Assembly (NCBI RefSeq): GCF_002973595.1
Contig: NZ_PVEO01000003.1
Location: 124,001-188,000 of the forward strand
DNA length: 64,000 nt
Direction of reading: 5' to 3'
Origin: Jejuia pallidilutea
Lineage (GTDB): Bacteria > Bacteroidota > Bacteroidia > Flavobacteriales > Flavobacteriaceae
Shown here: in pieces, positions 1-8,340 of the stretch
Numbering within the stretch: position 1 is the first letter of the stretch
Layout: each line of letters opens with the position of its first letter
Translations under genes and position numbers: made by a program
Notes under the pieces: model-generated
What the model was told of the DNA's origin: nothing
The model's input: the letters and a program-made list of their open reading frames with translations, nothing else
The model's database searches: none

Positions 1-411
1 ACCAACGATCTGGCTTTTGGTGCCTTACAACCAGACCCCTTGGCAGCAGCAACGCTTACTATATCAGCTGCTGAAACACCAACAGTAACAAAAGGAGGTG
101 GTTCAAACCTTATTGTATATAATTTTAAGCCACAAACCGCAGCAGAATTTGACTTGACAGGAAGTCCTTTTGGAGGGTTTATAATAACACATCCTAGTAC
201 TGCTACCTTAACAAATACTGATAGTGGAAACAGTGAAACCATGACTGTAGACAATTTCACAAGCAATGCTACTTATTCCTTTAACACCCTAGACTTTATC
301 AAAAACGACGGCACCTATAAAATTTATATAGGTGGTACATTAAATATTGGTGCTGCACAAGCAGTAGGCAGCTACACAGGAACATTTGAAGTTACCGTTA
401 ATTACTTTTAA
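1..411 (+). CDS. DUF4402 pilin-like subunit, 5' truncated by window edge
   Basis: The frame is open from base 1, so the signal peptide and start lie outside the window. The visible 136 residues begin TNDLAFGALQPDP, the LxFGxxxPD motif shared with the three following genes, and end in an alternating hydrophobic strand, TGTFEVTVNYF. That closing strand (Gly-Thr-Phe-x-Val-Thr-Val-x-Tyr) resembles the last beta strand of chaperone-usher pilins, in particular the spore-coat-U/Csu type. Inferred role: secreted structural subunit of a surface fibre, first visible member of a paralogous series. DUF4402 has no firmly assigned function that I know of, so the pilin role rests on context (chaperone and usher genes downstream). 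Confidence 0.8.
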   Translation, partial: TNDLAFGALQPDPLAAATLTISAAETPTVTKGGGSNLIVYNFKPQTAAEFDLTGSPFGGFIITHPSTATLTNTDSGNSETMTVDNFTSNATYSFNTLDFIKNDGTYKIYIGGTLNIGAAQAVGSYTGTFEVTVNYF

Positions 412-592
412 TTTTTCAAGAAAAGCACGCATCATTGAATTTAAAATTTTACGGCTAGTTAGCCTCTTACATTTTTAATAATGATTCTATTTACAAGCTT
501 TTTCAAACTATAGATTAAAGTGTTTTTAAACGAAAATCATTCAGGGTGTATCTGTAACATACCACTCAGCATTTGAAACAGTATTTTAAAAC

Positions 593-606
593 TTGACATA
601 TATCAA
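593..606. promoter_or_regulatory. FNR/CRP-like inverted repeat
   Basis: The 14 bases TTGACATATATCAA differ at one position from the FNR-type consensus TTGAT-N4-ATCAA. The site lies about 70 bp upstream of the predicted -33 element of the pilin gene at 742, where an activator could bind. Such sites also arise by chance in AT-rich DNA, so binding is only a suggestion. Confidence 0.3.
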
Positions 607-652
607 GAAGACGCTAAAACTTTTCAAAAAGATAAAAAATCACCCAATGTTT

Positions 653-667
653 GGGGCAAATTGCCCC
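653..667. promoter_or_regulatory. GC-rich palindrome, possible operator
   Basis: Arms GGGGCAA and TTGCCCC are separated by a single A. It lies 9 bp upstream of the predicted -33 element for the gene at 742. Such a GC-rich palindrome stands out in an AT-rich intergenic region. No T-run follows, so it is not an intrinsic terminator. The string TTTGGGGCAAA within it also occurs in both sRNA copies near 18.6-18.9 kb. Confidence 0.35.
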
Positions 668-675
668 CTATAAAC

Positions 676-708
676 TTGAAAAAAGAAATATGCTAATCAA
701 GATATTTG
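676..708 (+). promoter_or_regulatory. Probable promoter of pilin gene at 742
   Basis: A -33 TTG (676-678) is followed after 22 bp by GATATTTG (701-708), which matches the Bacteroidota -7 consensus TAnnTTTG except at its first base. The leader would be roughly 25-30 nt. Confidence 0.4.
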
Positions 709-741
709 CATCATATTAATAAATAAAAAACGTTCAAACAA

Positions 742-1263
742 ATGAAAAATTTCAAATTACCATTATTAGCATTAGCTCTATGTTTAGGGTTTTCTGCAAA
801 AGCGCAACAATCAGCAACTGCTACAGCAACAGCAAGTATTGTTGCTGCCGTTTCATGTAGTCAAGGTGAAAACAACCTTGCATTTGGAGCTATGAATCCA
901 GATGCTACAGCTGCAACAACATTAGCATTATCGCCAGCTGAAACTACATTGGCAACTACAGGTGGTTCAGGTTCATTAATCTTGTACACATTTTTACCTA
1001 GAACAGCCGCAGATTTTAATGTTACAGGAATTGGAACTGCAAATTACACAGTAACCCTTCCTAATTCTGCAACCTTAACCAACCAAACGGATGGTACAAC
1101 GCAAATGACTGTTGACAACTTTACAACCAATTTAACAAGTAATATTGGTACGTTGATTGATGGCGCATCGACTTTTTATGTTGGTGGTACGTTAAATATT
1201 TCTGGAGCACAGCCAGTAGGGTCGTACAGTGGCACCTTTCAAGTTACTGTTAATTACAACTAA
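742..1263 (+). CDS. DUF4402 pilin-like subunit
   Basis: A 173-residue secreted protein. Residues 1-22 form a signal peptide (Lys near the N terminus, Leu/Ala-rich core, cleavage after AKAQ). The mature N terminus is a Ser/Ala/Thr alternating segment, SATATATASIVAAVSC, which could act as a donor strand. It is followed by the motif NNLAFGAMNPD (about residues 44-54) and a C-terminal strand GTFQVTVNY. The order hydrophobic strand, single Cys, LxFG motif, closing VTVxY strand parallels spore-coat-U pilins of archaic chaperone-usher fibres. Best candidate for a major subunit because it is intact and has its own promoter region. The fold assignment is inferred from motif layout, not from a search. 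Confidence 0.85.
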   Translation: MKNFKLPLLALALCLGFSAKAQQSATATATASIVAAVSCSQGENNLAFGAMNPDATAATTLALSPAETTLATTGGSGSLILYTFLPRTAADFNVTGIGTANYTVTLPNSATLTNQTDGTTQMTVDNFTTNLTSNIGTLIDGASTFYVGGTLNISGAQPVGSYSGTFQVTVNYN

Positions 1264-1491
1264 ATTTGATTGCGTTAAAATAACGCTCAAGTAATCGCCT
1301 AAACTCGTTAACTTGTTTCTTTTGTTCAAAACTGGTAAAACTAAATACGGAAAAAATTGTGTGCCAAAAGCCACTTTCTGATATCTCTCATTTACCTAAG
1401 CACAAGAAACTAAAGTTAACGGGTTTTTACTCCAAAAAGGCACCTACAAACTTAACCAATTCAAGCACGGTAAAACCCTAAAATAATAACC

Positions 1492-2013
1492 ATGAAAAAG
1501 TACAAAACAATTCCAGTACTATTCATCATACTTATAGCTTGTGTAGCTTTACATGCTCAGACAGCAACTGGTACTTCTACCGCCAGTATTGTAGCAAGTA
1601 TATCCTGTACGGTGGGCGACACAGTACTTGACTTTGGCGCCATGAGTCCAGACGAAGACAATCCATCAACTTTAACGCTAACCCCAGCATCACCTACCAT
1701 TGCAACTACTGGTGGCGGGCCTAATATTGATGTATATGACATTAAACCCAAAACAGCAGCTCAATTTAATGTAACCGGAAATGATAACGCCACATATTCT
1801 GTGGTATTGCCACAATCAATTACCCTTGCCAATTTAGACATCGATGGGTTTTTCATGACAGTTACCAATTTCACCAGCAGCTTAACAAGTAATTCTGGAA
1901 CTCTAGTCAATGGGCAAGCCGCTTTTTATGTAGCAGCTACCTTAAATTTAGCAGCAGGCCAACCTGTTGGAAGATATTCAGGGGAATTTGATGTCACTGT
2001 TAGTTACGATTAG
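1492..2013 (+). CDS. DUF4402 pilin-like subunit
   Basis: A 173-residue paralogue of the gene at 742. The signal peptide spans about residues 1-23 (MKKYKTIPVLFI... ending LHAQ). The mature start TATGTSTASIVASISC again alternates small and hydrophobic residues, then VLDFGAMSPDED and the closing strand GEFDVTVSYD. It is separated from the previous gene by 228 bp and from the next by only 46 bp. Presumably another structural subunit of the same fibre, differing in surface loops. Confidence 0.85.
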   Translation: MKKYKTIPVLFIILIACVALHAQTATGTSTASIVASISCTVGDTVLDFGAMSPDEDNPSTLTLTPASPTIATTGGGPNIDVYDIKPKTAAQFNVTGNDNATYSVVLPQSITLANLDIDGFFMTVTNFTSSLTSNSGTLVNGQAAFYVAATLNLAAGQPVGRYSGEFDVTVSYD

Positions 2014-2059
2014 CACACTCATAATTTAGATCTTATAATACTATTTTAACGATATAAAA

Positions 2060-2596
2060 ATGAAACAATTAAATCTGTGCATAATCTTATTAGCCGTCTT
2101 GAGCACAACCAAAATGGCTCATGCACAAGGAACAGAAACTGATGATGCGCGAGTAACTTCATCTATAATTCCTGCCATAGTCTGCACAATAGGTCAAAAC
2201 AGCCTTCAATTTGGGGCTTTATCAGCAGACCCTAACACCGCATCTACCCTTACATTAAGTGCTTCGAGTCCAACCACAGTAACTGTTGATGGTGTTTCTA
2301 GCATTAAAGTGTATTCCTACCTGCCCAAATCTGCTGCAGACTTCAATATATTAGGAAAAGCGGGAAGCCGTTTTTCAGTAACACTACCAAGCCAAACGAC
2401 TTTAACAAACACAACAGAGGTTGGGGTAACCATGACTGTTAATGAGTTTACATCAAATCTATCAAACAATATTGGTTCATTATCTGGCAGTTCTGGTTAG
2501 GCCTCCTTTTTTGTTGGTGCTATGTTAAACGTAAATGCAGCTCAAACCAATGGTAATTACTCGGGCACTTTCAGTGTCACTGTTAATTACGACTAA
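2060..2596 (+). pseudogene. DUF4402 pilin-like subunit interrupted by in-frame TAG
   Basis: Translation from 2060 gives a signal peptide (residues 1-22, ending AHAQ) and a DUF4402 domain that stops at TAG (2498-2500) after 146 residues. Reading on in the same frame yields ASFFVGAMLNVNA and the usual terminal strand GTFSVTVNYD, ending in TAA at 2594-2596. In the paralogue at 1492 the position of the stop is Gln within NGQAAFYV, so a single C-to-T change of CAG to TAG explains it. The shortened product would lack the last strands needed to complete the fold and reach the usher. It is either a recent pseudogene, a suppressed amber codon, or a sequencing error. Confidence 0.8.
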
Positions 2597-2633
2597 TCAC
2601 CTGCATTACCAAATACCTAAACAATTTATAAAA

Positions 2634-3182
2634 ATGTTTTTATTAAATACAGAAATCAAACAATTATACGCATTAGCCATAATAGCTATGTTTTTTAAAA
2701 GTGCAGCTATTTATGGACAAACAGGGACAAGTGCTGGTAAAGCCGAAATTTTGAGAAGAGTAACTGTTTACAAAAATGATGACCTTAGATTTGGAGCCTT
2801 TACGCCGGATGCACAAAACCCTTCAACAGTGATGATTGTCCCTAGGTCATCTGGAAACGCTTCGTTTATAGATGATTACAGCACAAACCTAATCTCCCAT
2901 AATCACTTACCAAGAACAGCAGCTAAATTTACAGTGCAAGGGGCAAGTGGCACACAATTCATGGTTACTTACCCTACAAGTATTCAATTAACTACTGTTG
3001 GTGATTCTTCAAATACTGAAGAAATGACGGCTTTTGATTTTACAACCACCTTGGAAGACGATAGTAGCAGACTACAAGGAGCTCCAGTTGTATTCTATTT
3101 AGGAGGTTCATTAACCATTAATGGCAACCAAGCGCTAGGTGCCTACTCTGGTTTAGTAAGTGTAACAGTAGCTTATTTTTAA
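2634..3182 (+). CDS. DUF4402 pilin-like subunit, diverged
   Basis: A 182-residue protein counted from the ATG at 2634. An upstream in-frame ATG at 2535 would overlap the tail of the previous gene and place the signal peptide internally, so it was rejected. The signal peptide is residues 1-28 (Leu/Ala/Ile/Phe core ending IYGQ). The domain carries DDLRFGAFTPDAQNP and closes with GLVSVTVAYF. Unlike its neighbours it lacks the single Cys before the LxFG motif and has a longer middle loop. It may be a minor or adaptor subunit; only 51 bp separate it from the chaperone gene. Confidence 0.8.
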   Translation: MFLLNTEIKQLYALAIIAMFFKSAAIYGQTGTSAGKAEILRRVTVYKNDDLRFGAFTPDAQNPSTVMIVPRSSGNASFIDDYSTNLISHNHLPRTAAKFTVQGASGTQFMVTYPTSIQLTTVGDSSNTEEMTAFDFTTTLEDDSSRLQGAPVVFYLGGSLTINGNQALGAYSGLVSVTVAYF

Positions 3183-3233
3183 GTAATCATATTTGTTCCA
3201 ATAGTCTTAATTTTTTTCTAAATATCGCATAAA

Positions 3234-4094
3234 ATGAAAACACAGAAAAATAAATCAATATTTCATGTCCTATTACTTACCATCGTGTCTTTGTCAAGTT
3301 GGCTAAATATATATAGTCAAGGTGATTTAATGGTAACACCAACCAGGTTGGTTATGGAAGACAACCAATATACCAAAATGGTTACTTTGGTTAATATAGG
3401 TAAGGATACAGCCGTATATTCGGTATCATTTTTAGAGTACCGCATGACACCTCAAGGCGGCATTGAACAAATTAAAACGCCAGATGAAAACCAATTATTT
3501 GCCAGCAAACACCTACGTGTATTCCCACGACGTTTTACATTAGCCCCAAATGTAGCACAAACCATGCGTGTTCAATTTAGGCGTGATCCTGAAATGACTG
3601 ATGGTGAATATAGATCGCATTTATATTTCCGTGACGAACAAATTAATACACCCGCTGGTATGCCTAATGACAATCCTGATGCAGCCAAAGGTATCAGCAT
3701 ACAACTTATCCCTGTTTATGGTATTAGTATTCCTGCAATAGTTAGAGTTGGAGATTTATCTGTTGAAGCAACCATTACAGATATTAACTGTAAAAAAATA
3801 ACAGATGAGCAAGCCGAACTAGATTTTACCATTGAGAGACATGGCACTAAAAGTGTATATGGCGATATTGTGATAGAGTATTGGCAAGAAGGTCAAGAAA
3901 AAATAAGAATCGCAAATTTAGGGGGAAATAGTATTTATACTCCCAATAACTTACGTCACTTTAAGCACACCATTAACCGCACCGAAGGCATCAATTTAAC
4001 TAAAGGAAAAATACGTGTCAGCTATGTAGAAGACGCTTCTAAACAAGACACTGAAATCTTCGCCAGAAAAACAATAAATCTGGAGGAACTATAA
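3234..4094 (+). CDS. PapD-like periplasmic pilus chaperone
   Basis: A 286-residue secreted protein (signal peptide about 1-29) with the layout of pilus chaperones. A first strand TPTRLVMED (residues 35-43) carries an Arg at the place of PapD Arg8, which anchors the subunit C terminus. Next come VTLVNIGKDTAVYSVSF, then PRRFTLAPNVAQTMRVQFRR (98-117), matching the F1-G1 region that donates a strand, then EYRSHLYFRDE (125-135). A second domain fills the remainder. It is longer than the usual 230-250 residues. In established systems this protein completes pilin folds in the periplasm and delivers them to the usher. Its place between subunits and usher supports that role here. Confidence 0.85.
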   Translation: MKTQKNKSIFHVLLLTIVSLSSWLNIYSQGDLMVTPTRLVMEDNQYTKMVTLVNIGKDTAVYSVSFLEYRMTPQGGIEQIKTPDENQLFASKHLRVFPRRFTLAPNVAQTMRVQFRRDPEMTDGEYRSHLYFRDEQINTPAGMPNDNPDAAKGISIQLIPVYGISIPAIVRVGDLSVEATITDINCKKITDEQAELDFTIERHGTKSVYGDIVIEYWQEGQEKIRIANLGGNSIYTPNNLRHFKHTINRTEGINLTKGKIRVSYVEDASKQDTEIFARKTINLEEL

Positions 4095-4185
4095 ATATAA
4101 TCAAGTGTTTCTTTATAACTATTAAAACATAACAAAACCTATTTAAAGTTGTCTAATAGTTAAAACATATAAACCGTTAGCTAAC

Positions 4186-4866
4186 ATGTTTGTTGCTTTA
4201 TTATTAAAACTAAAAATTGACTTTAAAAAGAACTCAAAGTATATAAGTTCTTTTTTTAGCTTATGCATGTTGGCTTTTAGTTTGTGTTATGGCACCTTAA
4301 CGGCACAACAAAGAAACACCTATTCTAAGTCTTTTTCCAATAAAAGTAAATCGCATTTTTCAATAATTTCTTCCCCCAGCAACAACACTGAGCAACATAA
4401 CGACTCTTTAAACATTCGTAATGTTTCAAAACGTCCTGCCATAGTAGCATTTCAAAACACAAAAAAGGACATAGACATTTATGCCGTACAAGATTTAAAT
4501 TTTGGGTCTTTTACAGCTACTTCTGGAAGCCAAATTACCTTATCCCCACAAGGCGCCTTAAGCCATGTAGGGAATGTACATTTAATCGGTTATGAATTCC
4601 AACCCGCTGTATTTGAGATTATTGTGGATAATCAAAAAACGTTACGCTTGCAAATTGAATTAGAGAACCCACAGCTTGGTGATAATTTAAAATTGGAATT
4701 AGAATTAATAAGCGATATACAAAACACCTTTTTTGAAGTATATCCGCCACCTCAAAAAAACTATATAAATATAGGAGGAAAATTAAATATCCTTGAGGGA
4801 AATACCATCATTGCAGGCGATCTAAATGCTAGATTCAACATTTGGCTTACGGTTGCAAATGAATAA
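4186..4866 (+). CDS. Divergent DUF4402-like minor subunit
   Basis: A 226-residue protein with a long N-terminal segment and a hydrophobic export signal at about residues 22-41 (core LCMLAFSLCYGTLTAQQ). A Ser/Asn-rich stretch follows, then a pilin-like domain: VQDLNFGSFTATSG, then INIGGKLNILEG and a final strand FNIWLTVANE. These correspond to the LxFG motif, GGxLNI motif and closing strand of the upstream pilins. The gene lies between chaperone and usher and overlaps the usher start by 8 bp, so translation is probably coupled. A tip or base subunit made in low amounts is the natural inference. The start could also be the Met 27 codons further in. Confidence 0.65.
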   Translation: MFVALLLKLKIDFKKNSKYISSFFSLCMLAFSLCYGTLTAQQRNTYSKSFSNKSKSHFSIISSPSNNTEQHNDSLNIRNVSKRPAIVAFQNTKKDIDIYAVQDLNFGSFTATSGSQITLSPQGALSHVGNVHLIGYEFQPAVFEIIVDNQKTLRLQIELENPQLGDNLKLELELISDIQNTFFEVYPPPQKNYINIGGKLNILEGNTIIAGDLNARFNIWLTVANE

Positions 4867-7522
4867 GGTAACGCTTTACATATATAGGTTGTTAGGTGGC
4901 TTCAAAACAAACAAATTATTGCTGTTTACTTTTACATTTCTTGTGTTAAATCTAGGAAGTTTTAGCGTATTTGCAAATGAAAAATACAGCATTACAAATA
5001 AAAATGGAAAGGATAAAAAAAAAATCAACCTTGATGATTATGAAGAAATTATAATCTTACTAAAAGTAAAAACACTTGGTAATTTTGAGTTTGATGTATA
5101 TTACTCCAAGGAAAAAATATTTATACCAATATCAAGGATCTTCAACTTACTAAAAGTTAACTATAATTATGCCGCAGGAGAAAAAACTATTACTGGGGTT
5201 TTTGACAACAACAAACCCTATGAAATCAATTTTGAAGATGATATTATAAAAATACAAAATACCGAATATAAAGTCCCTTTGGGTTATTTGGTGCCAACAG
5301 GTTCTGATTTAGCATTGGAATCAGAACTATTTGCAGAAGCTTTTGGCCTTAACATAAACTTTAATTTTAATGGACTTTATATTGATTTTGAAGCACCTTT
5401 TGAACTACCCATAGCTAAAGAAAAACGCCTCCAAACATTAAGAAACAATCTTGAAAAATTAAAAAATGAAACACCTAATGCTGATTCTACTTATGTTCGC
5501 GAACATCATATATTAAAAGGAGGCATTGTCAATTACACCATCAATGCAACACAATCTAATGGTAAATTTCAAGGCTTAAACGGCAGAGCTTCCCTTGGCA
5601 CTGAATTATTAGGTGGTGAAACTAATTTTAATTATAATTTTAACACCAATAATACATTTAATTTTAACCAGGTCAACTTTAATTGGAGAATAGCGAATGA
5701 CAATAATAAGTTTGTTAAACAATTAAATGTTGGTAACTTATCAGGTTCAAAAATAACCACCATGCAAAGCCAATTAATAGGAGCATCCATAACAAATGCT
5801 CCTATACGGCAGCGCTCCGTGTATGGTGAAACGACCATTACTGATTTTACAGAACCCTACTGGACTGTTGAGCTTTATATAAACAACACTTTAATTTCTT
5901 ATGTTGAAACGGATATAAGTGGTTATTATAACTTTAACATACCGCTTGCCTATGGCAAATCTGAAATAAAATTAAGGTTTTACGGCCCTACAGGGGAAGA
6001 AAGAGACAAAGAACTCGAAATATCAATTCCTAACAATTTAGTTCCTAAGGGAAAAATAGAATATTTTTTGGACAGCGGGTTAACAGTAAATGATGCTGCG
6101 TTTTTTACCCACGGAGAACTTAACTATGGCTTTAATAGGCACCTATCACTTAAAGGAGGTTTAGAATATGTATCGGCCTTTGAAAAAAACAAACTCATTC
6201 CTTTTGCTGGCGTATCTGCTATTGCAAACGCCAACCTATTTGGCAATATGGAATATGTTCACAAGGTTGGAGCTACTTTTAATCTTAATTGTAATATTAA
6301 TTCGCAGCATTCCATCAACTTCAATTATGAAACATACAATCCCGAACAGGAAGTGGTGCTAACCCCTTACAATCAACGCAGTAGGCTTATGCTGAACACG
6401 CCAATATTTATTAAAAATACGCAGTTGATGATGCGCAACACCTTTGAACAACGCAAATCAGCTTTCACTACAGACAATAGCCTACAATCAGAATTGTCTT
6501 TTTATAAAAATAGATTTTCATATCGCTTAACAACATTTGCCAGATGGAATGAATATTCAGGCCTAAACATGGCAGGTAACTTAACATCAGCTATCAGGCT
6601 CCCAAAAAACATAGCATTACGTGCAGGTATCGCTGCTGATATTAAATTAGGTACACTGCAAAACATGAATGTGATACTTGAAAAAAAATTTAAAGATCAA
6701 AGTGAGTTACAAATTACCTACCAAGACGGTTTTTCTCCAGAAACCAGAATGATCAATTTAAGCTACAGAAAAAACATCAAAAAAATAAGCACGTTTCTAT
6801 CAACGGCTTTTAGCAAACATGCCGTATCAACTTCAGAAGGCATTAGTGGAGGATTTGCTTTTGATGATATGGGGGTTTTAAAGGCTACCAATAACCTAAG
6901 CGTTGGTACAGGAAATATTGCACTTGTACCATTCATGGATATCAACCATAACGGATTACGAGAAAATGACGAACCGCTTGTGGCAGGTTTAAATGCTCGA
7001 ATTGATAATCGTATATTAAGAAAACAGCCAACCGATACCATTTTAAAAATAACCGGACTCATTCCTCATATTAGTAACACCATTACACTAGATGACAGCA
7101 GCTTTGAAAACATTTTCTGGAAAATTAAAGACAAACATCTTAAAGTGTATATTGACCCCAATCAATACAAAACAATACCTGTCCCAGTTTGTCCAATGGG
7201 AGAAGTTTACGGTTATGCGTATTATAACAAGAACAATCAGCTAAAAGCAGCTCGCGGAATCATCATTAATATCCTGGATGAACATGGAAATAAAATAGCG
7301 CAAACCATGACCGAGTCTGATGGTTATTATGCATACCTTGGGTTGAAACCCGGCAATTACACCATAGAAATAGACAACTCACAGCTTAACAAGCTCAATA
7401 TGAAAGCTAACACCATTCGCAACATAAGCATTAAAGAATCTATTGATGGGTATAGCAAAGGCATTCAGAAATTACTGCTCACTGAAAAAATTTCGCAAAC
7501 AGTTGCAAAAAGCAGCTGGTAG
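4859..7522 (+). CDS. Usher-like outer-membrane protein
   Basis: An 887-residue protein from the ATG at 4859, which overlaps the previous stop (ATGAATAA). The signal peptide is about residues 1-40. Residues 50-190 form a periplasmic N-terminal region. From about 215 onward come Asn/Phe/Tyr-rich amphipathic strands typical of a beta barrel, interrupted at about 321-392 by an Ig-like insert (WTVELYINNTLISYVETD, then GYYNFNIPL and FYGPTGEER). This is the position and style of the plug domain of FimD/PapC and CS1-type ushers. Near 694 there is DINHNGLREND, and from 780 a carboxypeptidase-regulatory-like domain ending in the C terminus. Expected role: outer-membrane pore that assembles the fibre. 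Identification rests on domain order and neighbours; sequence similarity to classical ushers looks low. Confidence 0.7.
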   Translation: MNKVTLYIYRLLGGFKTNKLLLFTFTFLVLNLGSFSVFANEKYSITNKNGKDKKKINLDDYEEIIILLKVKTLGNFEFDVYYSKEKIFIPISRIFNLLKVNYNYAAGEKTITGVFDNNKPYEINFEDDIIKIQNTEYKVPLGYLVPTGSDLALESELFAEAFGLNINFNFNGLYIDFEAPFELPIAKEKRLQTLRNNLEKLKNETPNADSTYVREHHILKGGIVNYTINATQSNGKFQGLNGRASLGTELLGGETNFNYNFNTNNTFNFNQVNFNWRIANDNNKFVKQLNVGNLSGSKITTMQSQLIGASITNAPIRQRSVYGETTITDFTEPYWTVELYINNTLISYVETDISGYYNFNIPLAYGKSEIKLRFYGPTGEERDKELEISIPNNLVPKGKIEYFLDSGLTVNDAAFFTHGELNYGFNRHLSLKGGLEYVSAFEKNKLIPFAGVSAIANANLFGNMEYVHKVGATFNLNCNINSQHSINFNYETYNPEQEVVLTPYNQRSRLMLNTPIFIKNTQLMMRNTFEQRKSAFTTDNSLQSELSFYKNRFSYRLTTFARWNEYSGLNMAGNLTSAIRLPKNIALRAGIAADIKLGTLQNMNVILEKKFKDQSELQITYQDGFSPETRMINLSYRKNIKKISTFLSTAFSKHAVSTSEGISGGFAFDDMGVLKATNNLSVGTGNIALVPFMDINHNGLRENDEPLVAGLNARIDNRILRKQPTDTILKITGLIPHISNTITLDDSSFENIFWKIKDKHLKVYIDPNQYKTIPVPVCPMGEVYGYAYYNKNNQLKAARGIIINILDEHGNKIAQTMTESDGYYAYLGLKPGNYTIEIDNSQLNKLNMKANTIRNISIKESIDGYSKGIQKLLLTEKISQTVAKSSW

Positions 7523-7695
7523 CCAGCATCAAATAATAAACGTTAACCGCGGATTAATTTTATCACATTAAAAACGCCTAAAAACACATGACAATAGTTT
7601 TTCTTTTTAGTTAAATTTACATGCGCAAAAGCATCTCACAAAACAATAAGGTAGTAAAAAACACTTAAAATTTGCTTATGCGCTAGAATACCACC

Positions 7696-8340
7696 ATGAG
7701 CAAAAAAAAGAAAAAGAAATATTACACCGTTTGGAAAGGGCACCATACAGGCGTTTTTGAATCTTGGAACGATTGTAAAGCCCAAATAAAAAACTTTGAA
7801 GGCGCACAGTACAAGTCGTTTGATACCTTTGACGCCGCCAAACAAGCTTTAAAAGGCAATTATTTTGATTACGTTGGAAAAAACAAAGGTTTTAAAAGTG
7901 AATTATCTGCCGAACAACTTAAAAAAATAGGACAACCCAATTATAACTCTATTTCGGTAGATGCCGCTTCATCTGGAAATCCAGGAAAAATGGAATACCG
8001 CGGTGTTGATACAAAAACCAAAAAACAACTCTTTATACAAGGTCCTTTTGAGGAAGGCACTAATAACATAGGCGAGTTTTTGGCTATTGTACATGGTTTG
8101 GCCTTGCTTAAAAAAAATAAAAGCGATAGAATTATTTATACAGATTCTAAAACTGCCATAAGTTGGGTGAAAAAGAAAAACTGCAATACAAAACTACCAC
8201 AAAACGCTAAAAATAAACCTGTTTTTGAGTTGGTAGATCGTGCTGTGGAATGGCTTAAAAACAACACCTACACTACCATAATTGTAAAATGGGAAACCAA
8301 AGCTTGGGGCGAAATTCCTGCAGATTTTGGGCGAAAGTAG
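7696..8340 (+). CDS. RNase H family protein with viroplasmin-type N-terminal domain
   Basis: A 214-residue cytoplasmic protein. Residues 8-50 (YYTVWKGHHTGVFESW, then FDTFDAAKQAL) match the small RNA-DNA hybrid-binding domain found at the N terminus of eukaryotic RNase H1 and in caulimovirus viroplasmin. The C-terminal RNase H domain has the expected acidic residues: Asp in ISVDAASSGNPG, Glu in NNIGEFLAIVHGL, Asp in IIYTDSKTAISW, and a last Asp in IPADFGRK. It should cleave RNA in RNA-DNA hybrids. A second, diverged copy of its last codons occurs at 12469-12573, which suggests that the DNA between was inserted next to this gene. Confidence 0.9.
   Translation: MSKKKKKKYYTVWKGHHTGVFESWNDCKAQIKNFEGAQYKSFDTFDAAKQALKGNYFDYVGKNKGFKSELSAEQLKKIGQPNYNSISVDAASSGNPGKMEYRGVDTKTKKQLFIQGPFEEGTNNIGEFLAIVHGLALLKKNKSDRIIYTDSKTAISWVKKKNCNTKLPQNAKNKPVFELVDRAVEWLKNNTYTTIIVKWETKAWGEIPADFGRK

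Larger units (their letters stand above)
412..741. other. Intergenic region upstream of second pilin gene
   Basis: This 330-bp stretch has no convincing gene. It holds three candidate control sites listed separately: an FNR-like inverted repeat, a GC-rich palindrome and a Bacteroidota-type promoter. Its size and content suggest that the pilin gene at 742 starts its own transcription unit. Confidence 0.6.

Noticed and set aside
2535-2633. N-terminal extension of the fourth pilin gene from an ATG at 2535
   Set aside because: It overlaps the tail of the amber-interrupted gene in another frame and would bury the signal peptide 33 residues inside the protein; the ATG at 2634 gives a normal signal peptide.
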